From NCBI GenBank assembly GCA_903908025.1, contig CAIVQM010000270.1:1-11557 (forward strand): 11,557 nucleotides of DNA, read 5' to 3'. The notes below the pieces were generated by a model that did not search any database, was not told the DNA's origin, and saw only the letters and a program-made list of their open reading frames with translations. Positions 1 through 7,435 of the stretch are shown piece after piece (the first letter of the stretch is position 1; every line of letters starts with the position of its first letter). The position numbers and the translations under genes were made by a program. The DNA comes from an uncultured bacterium (GTDB lineage Bacteria; Actinomycetota; Actinomycetes; S36-B12).

Positions 1-1
1 C

Positions 2-808
2 CTGCCCAAGGAGCAGATCGAGGCCAAGCTCCCCGACATCACCGAGTTCTCCCGCACCTACCTCGGTGTCGACCCCGTGACGGAGTTGGTCCCGGTCTTC
101 CCGACCGCCCACTACGCGATGGGCGGCATCCCCACCAACGTCGAGACGCAGGTCCTGCGCGACAACGAGCACGTGATCCCGGGCCTCTACGCGGCTGGCG
201 AGTGCGCCTGCGTTTCGGTCCACGGGTCGAATCGACTCGGCACGAACTCCCTGCTCGACATCAACGTGTTCGGCCGACGTGCCGGCATCGCGGCTGCCGA
301 GTACGCCAACACGGTCAGCCACGTCGAGCTGCCCGAGGATTCACAGGGCTACACGATCGAGCTCGTCGAGCAGCTCCGGTCAAGCACCGGCAGCGAGCGC
401 GTTGCTGTCCTGCGTCGCGAGATGCAGGAGACGATGGACATGAACGCGCAGGTCTACCGCACGGAGGCCACGCTGAAGCAGGCCCTCGACGATGTCCAGG
501 AGCTCAAGCGGCGCTACAAGAACGTGTCCATCCAGGACAAGGGTGTTCGCTACAACACCGATCTCCTCGAGGCCATCGAGCTCGGCTTCCTGCTCGACCT
601 GGCCGAGTTGGTCGTCATCGGAGCCCTGGAGCGCAAGGAGTCGCGCGGCGGCCACGCCCGCGAGGACTACCCGACGCGCGACGACGTCAACTTCATGCGC
701 CACACGATGGCCTACCGTCGCACGGATGAGGGTGGCCGCGAGTACGTCGAGCTCGGCTACAAGCCCGTCGTCATTACCCGATACCAGCCAATGGAGCGTA
801 AGTACTGA
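2..808 (+). CDS. sdhA: Succinate dehydrogenase flavoprotein subunit, C-terminal part (5' end outside window)
   Basis: This is the FAD-carrying subunit of succinate dehydrogenase (complex II, TCA cycle), which oxidises succinate to fumarate at the inner face of the membrane. Only the last 268 residues lie in the window, out of roughly 580 usual for the family. The reading frame is open from base 2. Visible hallmarks are HYAMGGIPTN (His codon at 110-112), the FAD/substrate segment GECACVSVHGSNRLGTNSLL with its conserved Arg (codon 233-235), and the helical C-terminal domain with the SRGGHAREDYP block. It ends in RYQPMERKY, a C-terminus I associate with actinobacterial SdhA. The stop TGA (806-808) shares its last base with the ATG of sdhB, so the two are almost certainly one operon and translationally coupled. 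The membrane-anchor genes (sdhC, sdhD) are not in view and would be expected upstream. The identification is firm; the true start cannot be seen. Confidence 0.97.
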   Translation: MPKEQIEAKLPDITEFSRTYLGVDPVTELVPVFPTAHYAMGGIPTNVETQVLRDNEHVIPGLYAAGECACVSVHGSNRLGTNSLLDINVFGRRAGIAAAEYANTVSHVELPEDSQGYTIELVEQLRSSTGSERVAVLRREMQETMDMNAQVYRTEATLKQALDDVQELKRRYKNVSIQDKGVRYNTDLLEAIELGFLLDLAELVVIGALERKESRGGHAREDYPTRDDVNFMRHTMAYRRTDEGGREYVELGYKPVVITRYQPMERKY

Positions 809-1557
809 TGACTGCAACAGTCGAGGCCCCCGCCTTCGCCGCGCCGGTGACGTCGGACGTCACCTTCCGCATCCGACGCTTCCAGCCAGAGCTCGACGAG
901 GAGCCGCACTGGGAGGACTACACCGTTGCGCTCTACCCCACCGACCGTGTGCTCACTGCGCTCGAGAAGATCAAGGGCGAGATCGACGGCACGCTGACCT
1001 TCCGCCGCTCGTGCGGCCACGGCATCTGCGGCTCGGATGCCATGCGCATCAACGGTCGCAACCGGCTGGCGTGCAAGAGCCTCGTCAAGGACCTCGACAT
1101 CAGCAAGCCGATCACCGTCGAGGCGATCAAGGGCCTCCCCCTGGAGAAGGACCTTGTCGTCGACATGGATCCGTTCTTTGCCGCGTATCGCTCGGTACTG
1201 CCGTTCCTGATCCCTGCGGGTCACGAGCCCAGCAAGGAGCGACTGCAGTCAGCAGAGGAGCGGGCCCGGTTCGACGACACCACCAAGTGCATCCTGTGCG
1301 CCTGCTGCACGACGTCGTGCCCGGTCTACTGGACCGACGACCAGTACTTCGGCCCGGCCGCGATCGTGGCCGCGAACCGGTTCATCTTCGACAGCCGAGA
1401 CGCAGGCTCCGAGCAGCGACTCGAGATCCTCAATGCGAAGGAAGGCGTGTGGCGCTGCCGCACGACCTTCAACTGCACCGATGCCTGCCCACGCGGCATC
1501 GAGGTCACCAAGGCGATCCAAGAGGTCAAGCGCGCCCTGATCTTCCGCCGCGTCTGA
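808..1557 (+). CDS. sdhB: Succinate dehydrogenase iron-sulfur subunit
   Basis: This subunit carries electrons from the SdhA flavin through three Fe-S clusters towards quinone. The protein has 249 residues, a normal length. The N-terminal ferredoxin-like domain holds the [2Fe-2S] ligands C69, C74 and C89 in SCGHGICGSDAM...LAC; the usual third Cys is Asp77, a substitution also present in E. coli SdhB. The C-terminal helical domain has CILCACCTTSCP (C161, C164, C167, C171) and CRTTFNCTDACP (C217, C223, C227), which supply the [4Fe-4S] and [3Fe-4S] ligands. The ATG at 808 overlaps the sdhA stop by one base (TGATG). A GGAG at 793-796 lies 11 bases upstream inside sdhA. No strong hairpin follows: 97 bases separate it from the next gene on the same strand, holding only weak 6-bp complementarities (for example CCCACC 1559-1564 with GGTGGG 1593-1598). 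Confidence 0.98.
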   Translation: MTATVEAPAFAAPVTSDVTFRIRRFQPELDEEPHWEDYTVALYPTDRVLTALEKIKGEIDGTLTFRRSCGHGICGSDAMRINGRNRLACKSLVKDLDISKPITVEAIKGLPLEKDLVVDMDPFFAAYRSVLPFLIPAGHEPSKERLQSAEERARFDDTTKCILCACCTTSCPVYWTDDQYFGPAAIVAANRFIFDSRDAGSEQRLEILNAKEGVWRCRTTFNCTDACPRGIEVTKAIQEVKRALIFRRV

Positions 1558-1654
1558 TCCCACCCCCAACCCACTCGTCCACTAGGGCAGCAGGTGGGGG
1601 GGAGCGTCGGATAAGTGGGAACGGGTCCCGGGGCTGTCGAAGGCGTAGGACATC

Positions 1655-2452
1655 ATGTGGCCCGTGGAGTACATCGGCGTTCCCATTGCCGCGCTTACGA
1701 TGCTCCTGGCTCAGCGGATGGAAGCACGTATTGGCGCCGCCGCGGCTGGCTGGGTCGCCGCACTGCCCATCGCGTTCGGCGTCGCCTCAGCCACCATCGC
1801 CGTGACGCAGAACCACACCGACGCCTCACTCATCGCACTGAGCGCCGCCGGACACGTGGCTCCGATGGCCGCCTACGCCATCGCCTTCGTGTGGCTGACA
1901 ACGCGGTTGGGGGCCGTGCGCGGGTTCCTGCTGGCGACTCTCGTCTACGTGGCTGCATCGGTATCCGTCATTCCGGTCCCCGAGGTGGCCCGCATCGTCA
2001 TCGGCGTGCTGGCCATCTTCCTGGGTGGGCTCTACATGGCCCGCCAGCCGCGCGCCATCCGCACCGGTGAGGCCCCCACGCGCATGCAGCGGGTGCTGTC
2101 CCTGGGCTCGGCGGCCCTCGTCGTCGCGTTCATCACCGTGGCCAACCAGTACTCCGGACCCGGCCTCGCGGGTGCCATCGGCGCGTTCCCGACCATGAGC
2201 ACCACCATCGCTCTGTTCATCGCCCATCGCTCCGGGGTGCGCAACGCAAACTCCGTGATGGGCGGCATGGTCAAGAGCCTGCCCATCTACCTGACGTACT
2301 GCCTTGTGTTCGCGCTCCTGATCCTCCACACCAAGGCCTGGTGGGCCGTAGCGGGCGCCACTGCGCTGGCCCTGGTCGCGGCGATGCTGACGTGGACGCG
2401 CGTCGAGCGGGCAGACATCACCGAGAACGGCGTGCTGTACGCCGAGCCGTAG
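1655..2452 (+). CDS. Polytopic membrane protein with an apparent internal duplication, function unknown
   Basis: I do not recognise a named family. The 265-residue product is mostly hydrophobic, with roughly eight candidate membrane helices (about 5-20, 27-50, 59-81, 87-106, 112-129, 147-163, 171-190, 207-245 as one or two) and a short charged tail. The two halves look related. AAGWVAALPIAFG (about 30-42) in the first half lines up with LAGAIGAFPTMST (171-183) in the second; each is followed by a hydrophobic run, a short polar loop and another helix. This suggests a tandem duplication, as seen in many small transporters. The ATG at 1655 has AGGA at 1647-1650, four bases upstream; GTG 1664 is an alternative start. 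It reads in the same direction as sdhAB but 97 bases away, so cotranscription is possible but not shown. It converges with the MMPL gene. A transporter or exporter role is only an inference from topology. Confidence 0.85.
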   Translation: MWPVEYIGVPIAALTMLLAQRMEARIGAAAAGWVAALPIAFGVASATIAVTQNHTDASLIALSAAGHVAPMAAYAIAFVWLTTRLGAVRGFLLATLVYVAASVSVIPVPEVARIVIGVLAIFLGGLYMARQPRAIRTGEAPTRMQRVLSLGSAALVVAFITVANQYSGPGLAGAIGAFPTMSTTIALFIAHRSGVRNANSVMGGMVKSLPIYLTYCLVFALLILHTKAWWAVAGATALALVAAMLTWTRVERADITENGVLYAEP

Positions 2453-2463
2453 CGTGTCCACCC

Positions 2464-2508
2464 GAGGTGCTGTCGACCTCCTTGGCGGCGTTCCGCTGGT
2501 CAGGCGGA
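2464..2508. terminator. Two small hairpins between convergent genes (weak terminator candidate)
   Basis: The 91-base spacer between the convergent membrane-protein and MMPL genes contains two perfect 5-bp inverted repeats with 7-base loops: GAGGT (2464-2468) with ACCTC (2476-2480), and TCCGC (2492-2496) with GCGGA (2504-2508). Neither is followed by a T-run on either strand. They sit where a shared terminator would be expected, but the stems are short and could occur by chance in GC-rich DNA. Confidence 0.25.
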
Positions 2509-2543
2509 TGGGACCTCCCCTCACGTGTTGAGCGACGGGCGGC

Positions 2544-4733
2544 TCAGCTGTCGCGCAGGCCGATGCGATCATGCAGCCGACGCAGCGGCGGCGGAGCCCA
2601 CCAGTTCGCCTTGCCAGCGATGCGCATGAATGCCGGAACGAGGATGGCTCGGACGACGGTGGCATCGAGGATGATCGCTACCGTCACACCGAAGCCGAGC
2701 TGCTTGATGTTCGTCACACCGCTCGACAGGAACGATGCGAACACGATGGCGATCAGCAGTGCGGCCGCCGTGACGATCCGTCCCGTGCGCTGAAGGCCGA
2801 AGGCAACGGCATCCGCGGTGCTTCGACCGGCATCATGCTCCTCCTTGATCCGCGAGAGCATGAACAGTTCGTAGTCCATGGACAGCGCGAATGCGACCAC
2901 GGCGATCAGGGCGATGCTGGAGATGTCAACGGTGTTCGTGTTCGTGTAGTCGCCGACCAGCCACGTCAGGTGCCCGCCCTGGAATACCCAGACCAGCGCG
3001 CCCAGAGTCGCGGCGAGGCTCAGCACGTTGAGAATGAGCGCCTTAACGGGCAGCAGGACACTGCCGGTGAAGAGGAACAGCACAATGAGCGTCGTGATCG
3101 CGATCCACAGTGCGACGATCCACACCCTTCCGAGGATCCCCGAGTTGGAGTCGGCGTAGGCCGCCCCCTGACCACCGACGATCACCTCAGCGGCTGGGGC
3201 TGGCGCGGCACGCAGCGCATCCACGACCGCCACGGCCCGGGTATCGAACGGTGGAGCGTTCCCAACCACGGTTACCCGCGTCATGCCATCTGTGGTCCAT
3301 GTCTCCTGTGAGACGTTGGGTGCCACCACAGCGCCACCGACGATGATCGAGGTCGGGGTGGTGACGCGGACGACATCCGGGATCATCGAAAGCTGCTTGC
3401 CGTAGGTGTCGATGGCTGTGGCATCACCGGTTGGGTTGATGAGGACGACACCATACGGAGCGGACTCCTGGCCCGGGAACCGGTCGCGGAGGACCTCTCC
3501 GGCGACGGCGGCGGGGTTGCTCGGCGGCAGCGCGCGGTCATCAACCTGGCCGAATGCCACCTGCAGCGCGGGATACGCCATGACGAGGAGCAGCGCGATC
3601 GCACCGATCATCACCGGCCACGGGCGGCGCATGACGAAGCGAGCGATCGAAGACCAGGCACCGGTGTCCGTGGGTGCCAGGTCACCCCTGCGCACCTTGA
3701 GCCGGTTCACGTTGGGACCGAGGATCGCCAGCATTGCGGGGAGCGCGGTGAGTGCGCCGAGGACGGCGAACAGGCTGACGGAGACACCGGCATAGGCGAA
3801 CGACTTCAGGAAGTACTGCGGGAACACCATGAGCGAGGCCAGTGTGATTGCCACGGTGATTCCCGAGACCAGCACGGTCTTGCCTGCCGTGCGCATCGTC
3901 GTGACGACGGCATCGTCGCTTGTCGCCCCCGTCTTGAGTTCCTCGCGGAACCGACTGATCATGAGCAGCGCGTAGTCAATCCCGAGGGCCAGTCCCAGCC
4001 CGGTGGCGAGATTGAGGGCGAATACCGAGACGTCGGTCAGCTTCGTCAGGAGGAACAGGACCGTGAAGCTGCCGAGTATCGACGCACCAGCGACCATGAA
4101 CGGCAACCCTGCGGCAACGACGGAGCCGAACACGAACATCAGGATCACCACGGTGATGGGGATGGCAATGCCCTCTGCCTTTGCCAGGTCACCCGTGATC
4201 GTCGTGGTGATGGCATCGCCCACGACATTCCAGCCGTACACGTAGACCGTGAGGTCGCCCTGCTCGCCGCTGAACTGATCGATGAGTGTCTGCGTCAGGG
4301 CCTGCGCGTCCGCCCCCTTGTCGGTGAAGACCAGGACCTGTCCTGTCCGGCCGTCCGTGCTCTTCAGCTGTGCGGGTTGTCCCGACGTCCAGTAGGACAC
4401 AACTTGTCGCACACCGTCGACCTTGGCCACCGCGTTCGCCAGTGCACTCGCACTCGCCGTCGTAGCGGGACTCGCGATATCCACGCTCGACTCGATGGCA
4501 AGGACGGCAGTGGGAGCGTCAGAGCCGAAGGTGTTCACGAGGATGGCCGCGGCCCTCGTCGACTCGCTGCCCGGATCATCGAAGCCTCGGCTGCCCAAGG
4601 CACCGAACACTCCAGCGCCGATGAACCCGAACACCGCCAAGGAGACGAGGTAGCCGATCAGGACCGTCCAGCGATAGCGGACGACGGTCCTGGCCAGCGA
4701 CTCGAAGGGGCTCACGCGCAAATTGTGGCCCAA
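2544..4733 (-). CDS. MMPL/YdfJ-type RND transporter
   Basis: This is an inner-membrane transporter of the RND superfamily, MMPL family (HAE2 type), which uses the proton gradient to export lipids or other hydrophobic molecules. Its substrate cannot be read from the sequence. At 729 residues it has the two-repeat layout: a helix at about 24-46, an extracytoplasmic loop (about 50-185), a helix bundle (about 187-340), another helix (372-392), a second loop (about 395-530) and a second bundle (about 535-705). Both halves carry the Asp-Tyr signature, GIDYALLMISRFREE (D253-Y254) and SMDYELFMLSRIKEE (D620-Y621); in MmpL3 the equivalent pairs relay protons. It starts 24 bases after the dehydrogenase stop, so the two are probably cotranscribed. 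The chosen start is TTG at 4733, with GGAGG 13 bases upstream. GTG 4715 (giving MSPFESL) is an equally reasonable start, but its ribosome site would be too far away. Confidence 0.93.
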   Translation of the reverse strand: MGHNLRVSPFESLARTVVRYRWTVLIGYLVSLAVFGFIGAGVFGALGSRGFDDPGSESTRAAAILVNTFGSDAPTAVLAIESSVDIASPATTASASALANAVAKVDGVRQVVSYWTSGQPAQLKSTDGRTGQVLVFTDKGADAQALTQTLIDQFSGEQGDLTVYVYGWNVVGDAITTTITGDLAKAEGIAIPITVVILMFVFGSVVAAGLPFMVAGASILGSFTVLFLLTKLTDVSVFALNLATGLGLALGIDYALLMISRFREELKTGATSDDAVVTTMRTAGKTVLVSGITVAITLASLMVFPQYFLKSFAYAGVSVSLFAVLGALTALPAMLAILGPNVNRLKVRRGDLAPTDTGAWSSIARFVMRRPWPVMIGAIALLLVMAYPALQVAFGQVDDRALPPSNPAAVAGEVLRDRFPGQESAPYGVVLINPTGDATAIDTYGKQLSMIPDVVRVTTPTSIIVGGAVVAPNVSQETWTTDGMTRVTVVGNAPPFDTRAVAVVDALRAAPAPAAEVIVGGQGAAYADSNSGILGRVWIVALWIAITTLIVLFLFTGSVLLPVKALILNVLSLAATLGALVWVFQGGHLTWLVGDYTNTNTVDISSIALIAVVAFALSMDYELFMLSRIKEEHDAGRSTADAVAFGLQRTGRIVTAAALLIAIVFASFLSSGVTNIKQLGFGVTVAIILDATVVRAILVPAFMRIAGKANWWAPPPLRRLHDRIGLRDS

Positions 4734-4746
4734 ACGGGTGAAGCAG

Positions 4747-4751
4747 CCTCC
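4747..4751 (-). promoter_or_regulatory. Shine-Dalgarno sequence for the MMPL gene
   Basis: GGAGG on the minus strand lies in the 24-base gap between the dehydrogenase stop (4758-4760) and the TTG at 4733, 13 bases before it. The spacing is long, but it is the only good ribosome site here and favours the TTG start over GTG 4715, which would be 31 bases away. Confidence 0.45.
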
Positions 4752-4757
4752 GGCGAC

Positions 4758-6191
4758 CTACAGGTCGACGGCGAAGTACTGCGTCTCGAGGAACTCGTGG
4801 ATGCCGGCGAAGCCGCCTTCGCGACCCAGCCCGGACTCCTTCATGCCGCCGAACGGTGCGGCTGGGTCAGATGCCAGGCCACGATTGACGGCCACCATGC
4901 CGGACTCCATGCGACGAGCAAGCTTTACTCCGGTGCCCGGGTCCTTGGCGAACACGTAGGAGATCAGGCCGTACTCGGTGTCGTTCGCCATCCGCACGCC
5001 CTCGTCCTCGTCGGTGAACGTGACGATCGGCGCGACCGGCCCGAACACCTCGTTACGCGTGAGTGCGGACCCGTGGATGACGTCGCGCACGACATACGGT
5101 GAGATGAATGCGCCGAGCTCAGGCACAGTCGAGGACGGCGTGGCGACGACTCCCTCGCCCACAGCCTCTTGAAGCAACTCGAGGATCTTGTCGCGCTCCT
5201 TCACCGAGACCATGGCGCCGAGATCATTGGCCGGGTCGATGCCGGGACCGATCGTCAAGGCGGCGAACGCCGACTCGAGCTTGGTGGTGAACTCCTCAGC
5301 AAGCGACTCGTGAATGTAGAAGCGGTTGGCCGCCGTGCAGGCCGCACCGCCGTTGCGCATCTTCGCGATCATCGCGCCGGAGACCGCCGCATCGACATCG
5401 GCGCCCTCGAAGGCGATGAACGGGGCGTTGCCACCGAGCTCCATCGACGACGGCAGCACGCGATCGGCCGTCTGCTTGAGCAGCATCTTGCCCACGTAGG
5501 TCGAGCCGGTGAAGGACAGGGTCGCGACGCGAGGGTCGGCCAGGATCGCACTGGACACCGGGCCGGTCTGGCTGGTCGTGATGATGTTGACCACGCCGGC
5601 CGGTGCACCCGCGCGCTGAAGGACATCACCGATCCACAGGGCCGTGAGAGGGGTCTCGCCGGCCGGCTTGAGCACGGCCGTGCAGCCAGCGGCCAGGGCC
5701 GGGGCAAGCTTGCGGGTCGCCATCGCCGCGGGGAAGTTCCACGGCGTGATCATGTAGGCCACGCCGATCGGGCGGTGGTCGGTGATGATCGTCTTGTCGC
5801 GATTGGGGGCGTAGCGGAATCCACCCTCGATCCGTGAGGCCTCCTCCGAGAACCAGCGGAAGAACTCCGCGGCGTAGGTCGCCTCGCCCAACGCATCGCG
5901 CCACGCCTTGCCGTTCTCGAGGGAGATGATGCGTGCGCACGTCTCCAGCTCGGCCGACATGATCTCGAAGGCTCGTCGGAGGATCTCGGCCCGCTGACGC
6001 GCGGGCGTGACCGACCAGGTCTGGAAGGCGTCATGCGCGGCGGCCACGGCATCGAGGCCGTCAGCGACCTCAGCGTCGCCGATCTCCGCCAGCACGGTGA
6101 AGGTCGCCGGGTCCATGACCTGGATTCGCTTCTGCGTCTGCTGCCATTCGCCGCCGATGAGCAGACCGGTGGGCGCAGTGACCGACGACAT
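4758..6191 (-). CDS. gabD: Succinate-semialdehyde dehydrogenase [NAD(P)+]-type aldehyde dehydrogenase
   Basis: This is a 477-residue cytoplasmic aldehyde dehydrogenase that most likely oxidises succinate semialdehyde to succinate with NAD(P)+, as in GABA breakdown or a bypass of 2-oxoglutarate dehydrogenase. Family hallmarks are all present: TPWNFPAAM with N152, LKPAGETP with K175, FTGSTYVG, the general base E251 in MELGGNAP, the catalytic C285 in GGAACTAANR, EVFGP with E381, and the end motif PFGGMKESGLGREGG. The substrate assignment rests on the overall resemblance to SSADH rather than one decisive residue; another semialdehyde is possible. The second Cys two residues after the catalytic one, which forms a redox switch in some SSADHs, is Ala here. 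The start is ATG 6191, because AGGAGG lies four bases upstream. A longer open frame to 6581 would overlap the carboxypeptidase and is not used. The MMPL gene follows in the same transcription unit. Confidence 0.88.
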   Translation of the reverse strand: MSSVTAPTGLLIGGEWQQTQKRIQVMDPATFTVLAEIGDAEVADGLDAVAAAHDAFQTWSVTPARQRAEILRRAFEIMSAELETCARIISLENGKAWRDALGEATYAAEFFRWFSEEASRIEGGFRYAPNRDKTIITDHRPIGVAYMITPWNFPAAMATRKLAPALAAGCTAVLKPAGETPLTALWIGDVLQRAGAPAGVVNIITTSQTGPVSSAILADPRVATLSFTGSTYVGKMLLKQTADRVLPSSMELGGNAPFIAFEGADVDAAVSGAMIAKMRNGGAACTAANRFYIHESLAEEFTTKLESAFAALTIGPGIDPANDLGAMVSVKERDKILELLQEAVGEGVVATPSSTVPELGAFISPYVVRDVIHGSALTRNEVFGPVAPIVTFTDEDEGVRMANDTEYGLISYVFAKDPGTGVKLARRMESGMVAVNRGLASDPAAPFGGMKESGLGREGGFAGIHEFLETQYFAVDL

Positions 6192-6195
6192 ATGA

Positions 6196-6201
6196 CCTCC
6201 T
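6196..6201 (-). promoter_or_regulatory. Strong Shine-Dalgarno sequence fixing the dehydrogenase start
   Basis: The minus strand reads AGGAGG, four bases before ATG 6191. It is a perfect match to the anti-Shine-Dalgarno core and the best ribosome site in the window. It decides the start codon against longer in-frame extensions. Confidence 0.85.
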
Positions 6202-6222
6202 GGGAGCGTTGCTCGGGCTTCG

Positions 6223-6253
6223 AGCCTACTCGCGGACCTAACATGGATGGCAA
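6223..6253 (-). promoter_or_regulatory. Candidate promoter of the dehydrogenase-MMPL unit
   Basis: On the minus strand TTGCCA (6253-6248) and TAGGCT (6228-6223) resemble -35 and -10 boxes. The spacer of 19 bases is a little longer than ideal. Transcription would start near 6216, giving a leader of about 25 bases that includes the AGGAGG. The -35 box would overlap the start codon of the divergent carboxypeptidase. This is suggestive only. Confidence 0.3.
6239..6244 (+). promoter_or_regulatory. Candidate -10 box for a leaderless carboxypeptidase transcript
   Basis: TAACAT lies exactly eight bases before ATG 6253, so transcription could begin at or near that start codon. There is no Shine-Dalgarno sequence upstream of either candidate ATG (6247 or 6253), which fits leaderless expression, common in actinobacteria. 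I see no convincing -35 box. Confidence 0.35.
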
Positions 6254-7434
6254 TGCCCAGACTCCATGGTGGACAGCCCCGCACGGCCGCACTGGCCGGG
6301 GCGGTGATCGCCTTCGCCCTGAGCCTGGGGGCGCTCACTGCCGGTCCCGCAATGGCCGAGACCGTCGGCGGCGAACTGCTGGCCAGCACCCGCCGGACGG
6401 CGATCCTGCAGCCCGATGCCCATGGCCTGCCGAAGGTGTGGGCCGAGACATGGCTCCTGGCAGATGCCACGACGGGCGAGGTGCTGGCGCAGAAGGGATC
6501 CCATGTCCGTCGTGCTCCGGCAAGCACCCTGAAGATGCTCACGGCGCTCACCGTCATGCCGCAGACGCCACCCGAGACCACCTACGTAGCGACCGCAGCC
6601 GCGGCCAACACCTACGGGGCCCGCGTGGGTCTCAAGCCGGGACGCACCTACACCCTCGATCAGCTCTGGTACGCGGTGTTCCTCCCCAGCGCCAACGATG
6701 CGGCGATTGCCGTCGCCCAGGCCAATGGTGGCGTCAAGCGGACCGTTGCCCAGATGAACGGTGTCGCCCGTGATCTAGGCGCGCTCGATACCGTCGCCAA
6801 GACCCCGAACGGCCTCGATGCTCCCGGGCAGTTGTCCAGCGCCTATGACCTTGCCCTGATCGCGCGCGCCGGGATGAAGCTGCCGGAATTCGCCCACTAC
6901 GCGGGCACCACACGGGCCGAGTTCCCCGACGTGAAGGGGAAGGGCAGCCACCCGATCTACACGACCAACCGGCTGCTCCTGCACGGCTGGAAGGGCATGA
7001 TCGGCGTCAAGACGGGGTTCACCAGTCGCGCGGGCCGAACCTACGTTGGAGCGGCGACACGGAACGGCCGGACGTTGCTGGTGACACTCATGGGAATCCA
7101 CGAGTCCAGCGAAGCGGCAGCGCGAAAGCTGCTGACCTGGGGGTTTGCCAACGCCGACAGCGTCACACCCATCGGAACCCTGGTCGAACCCGGCTCAGTG
7201 GCCCCGTCACCGGACGCCGTGGCGGGCCCGGACGCGGGGGCGGATGCGGGCACCAACACAGCTCAGGCCGGGCTCCCCGCCGGCACCGCAACGACCGCCG
7301 CCAGCCCGGGCGATGAGCCCGCGAGTATGCCGGGGGGTGTCCTCATCGCGGCCGCTGTCCTGTCGGCCCTGACAGTGGGCACCGTCGTCATCGCTCGCCG
7401 ACGATCCGCGCACCGGGGTCGGCACGCCGCCTGA
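6247..7434 (+). CDS. D-alanyl-D-alanine carboxypeptidase (serine peptidase family S11), membrane-anchored
   Basis: This is a penicillin-binding protein of the DacA/DacC type that removes the terminal D-Ala from peptidoglycan stem peptides outside the membrane. The 395 residues run: a signal peptide (hydrophobic 14-33, likely cleavage after AMA at 37), a catalytic domain from about 65 to 300, a low-complexity Ala/Gly/Pro linker at about 315-362, a membrane helix at about 364-383 and a short Arg-rich cytoplasmic tail. The three active-site motifs are complete: STLK (S93, K96), SAN (S148-N150) and KTG (K255-G257), the last inside GVKTGFTSRAG. The C-terminal helix replaces the beta domain with amphipathic helix that anchors E. 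coli PBP5. The start is uncertain: ATG 6247 or ATG 6253, the latter better placed behind TAACAT. It is divergent from the dehydrogenase. Its stop lies one base from the end of the convergent 2H phosphoesterase gene. Confidence 0.95.
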   Translation: MAMPRLHGGQPRTAALAGAVIAFALSLGALTAGPAMAETVGGELLASTRRTAILQPDAHGLPKVWAETWLLADATTGEVLAQKGSHVRRAPASTLKMLTALTVMPQTPPETTYVATAAAANTYGARVGLKPGRTYTLDQLWYAVFLPSANDAAIAVAQANGGVKRTVAQMNGVARDLGALDTVAKTPNGLDAPGQLSSAYDLALIARAGMKLPEFAHYAGTTRAEFPDVKGKGSHPIYTTNRLLLHGWKGMIGVKTGFTSRAGRTYVGAATRNGRTLLVTLMGIHESSEAAARKLLTWGFANADSVTPIGTLVEPGSVAPSPDAVAGPDAGADAGTNTAQAGLPAGTATTAASPGDEPASMPGGVLIAAAVLSALTVGTVVIARRRSAHRGRHAA

Positions 7435-7435
7435 C

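Noticed and set aside
1036..1041. Asp in place of a conserved [2Fe-2S] cysteine in SdhB as a sign of a defective cluster
   Set aside because: The same substitution occurs in functional E. coli SdhB, so it is a normal variant.
1558..1654. Possible terminator or regulatory RNA after sdhB (CCCACC/GGTGGG and TCCCAC/GTGGGA complementarities, plus a GGAAC resembling an ECF sigma -35 box)
   Set aside because: The stems are only 6 bp with loops of 28 bases or more and compete with each other. The GGAAC has no partner -10 motif at 16-17 bases.
492..1805. A long open frame of 437 codons running across sdhA, sdhB and into the next gene on the plus strand
   Set aside because: It is out of frame with two unmistakable genes, and its translation is a Ser/Arg/Thr/Pro-rich string typical of off-frame reading in GC-rich DNA.
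4377..5102. A 241-codon plus-strand open frame opposite the MMPL/dehydrogenase junction
   Set aside because: It spans the ends of two well-supported minus-strand genes and their spacer, with a charged, low-complexity translation and no motif.
6192..6581. N-terminal extension of the dehydrogenase frame
   Set aside because: It overlaps the carboxypeptidase gene in antisense, has no family similarity, and a perfect AGGAGG precedes ATG 6191.
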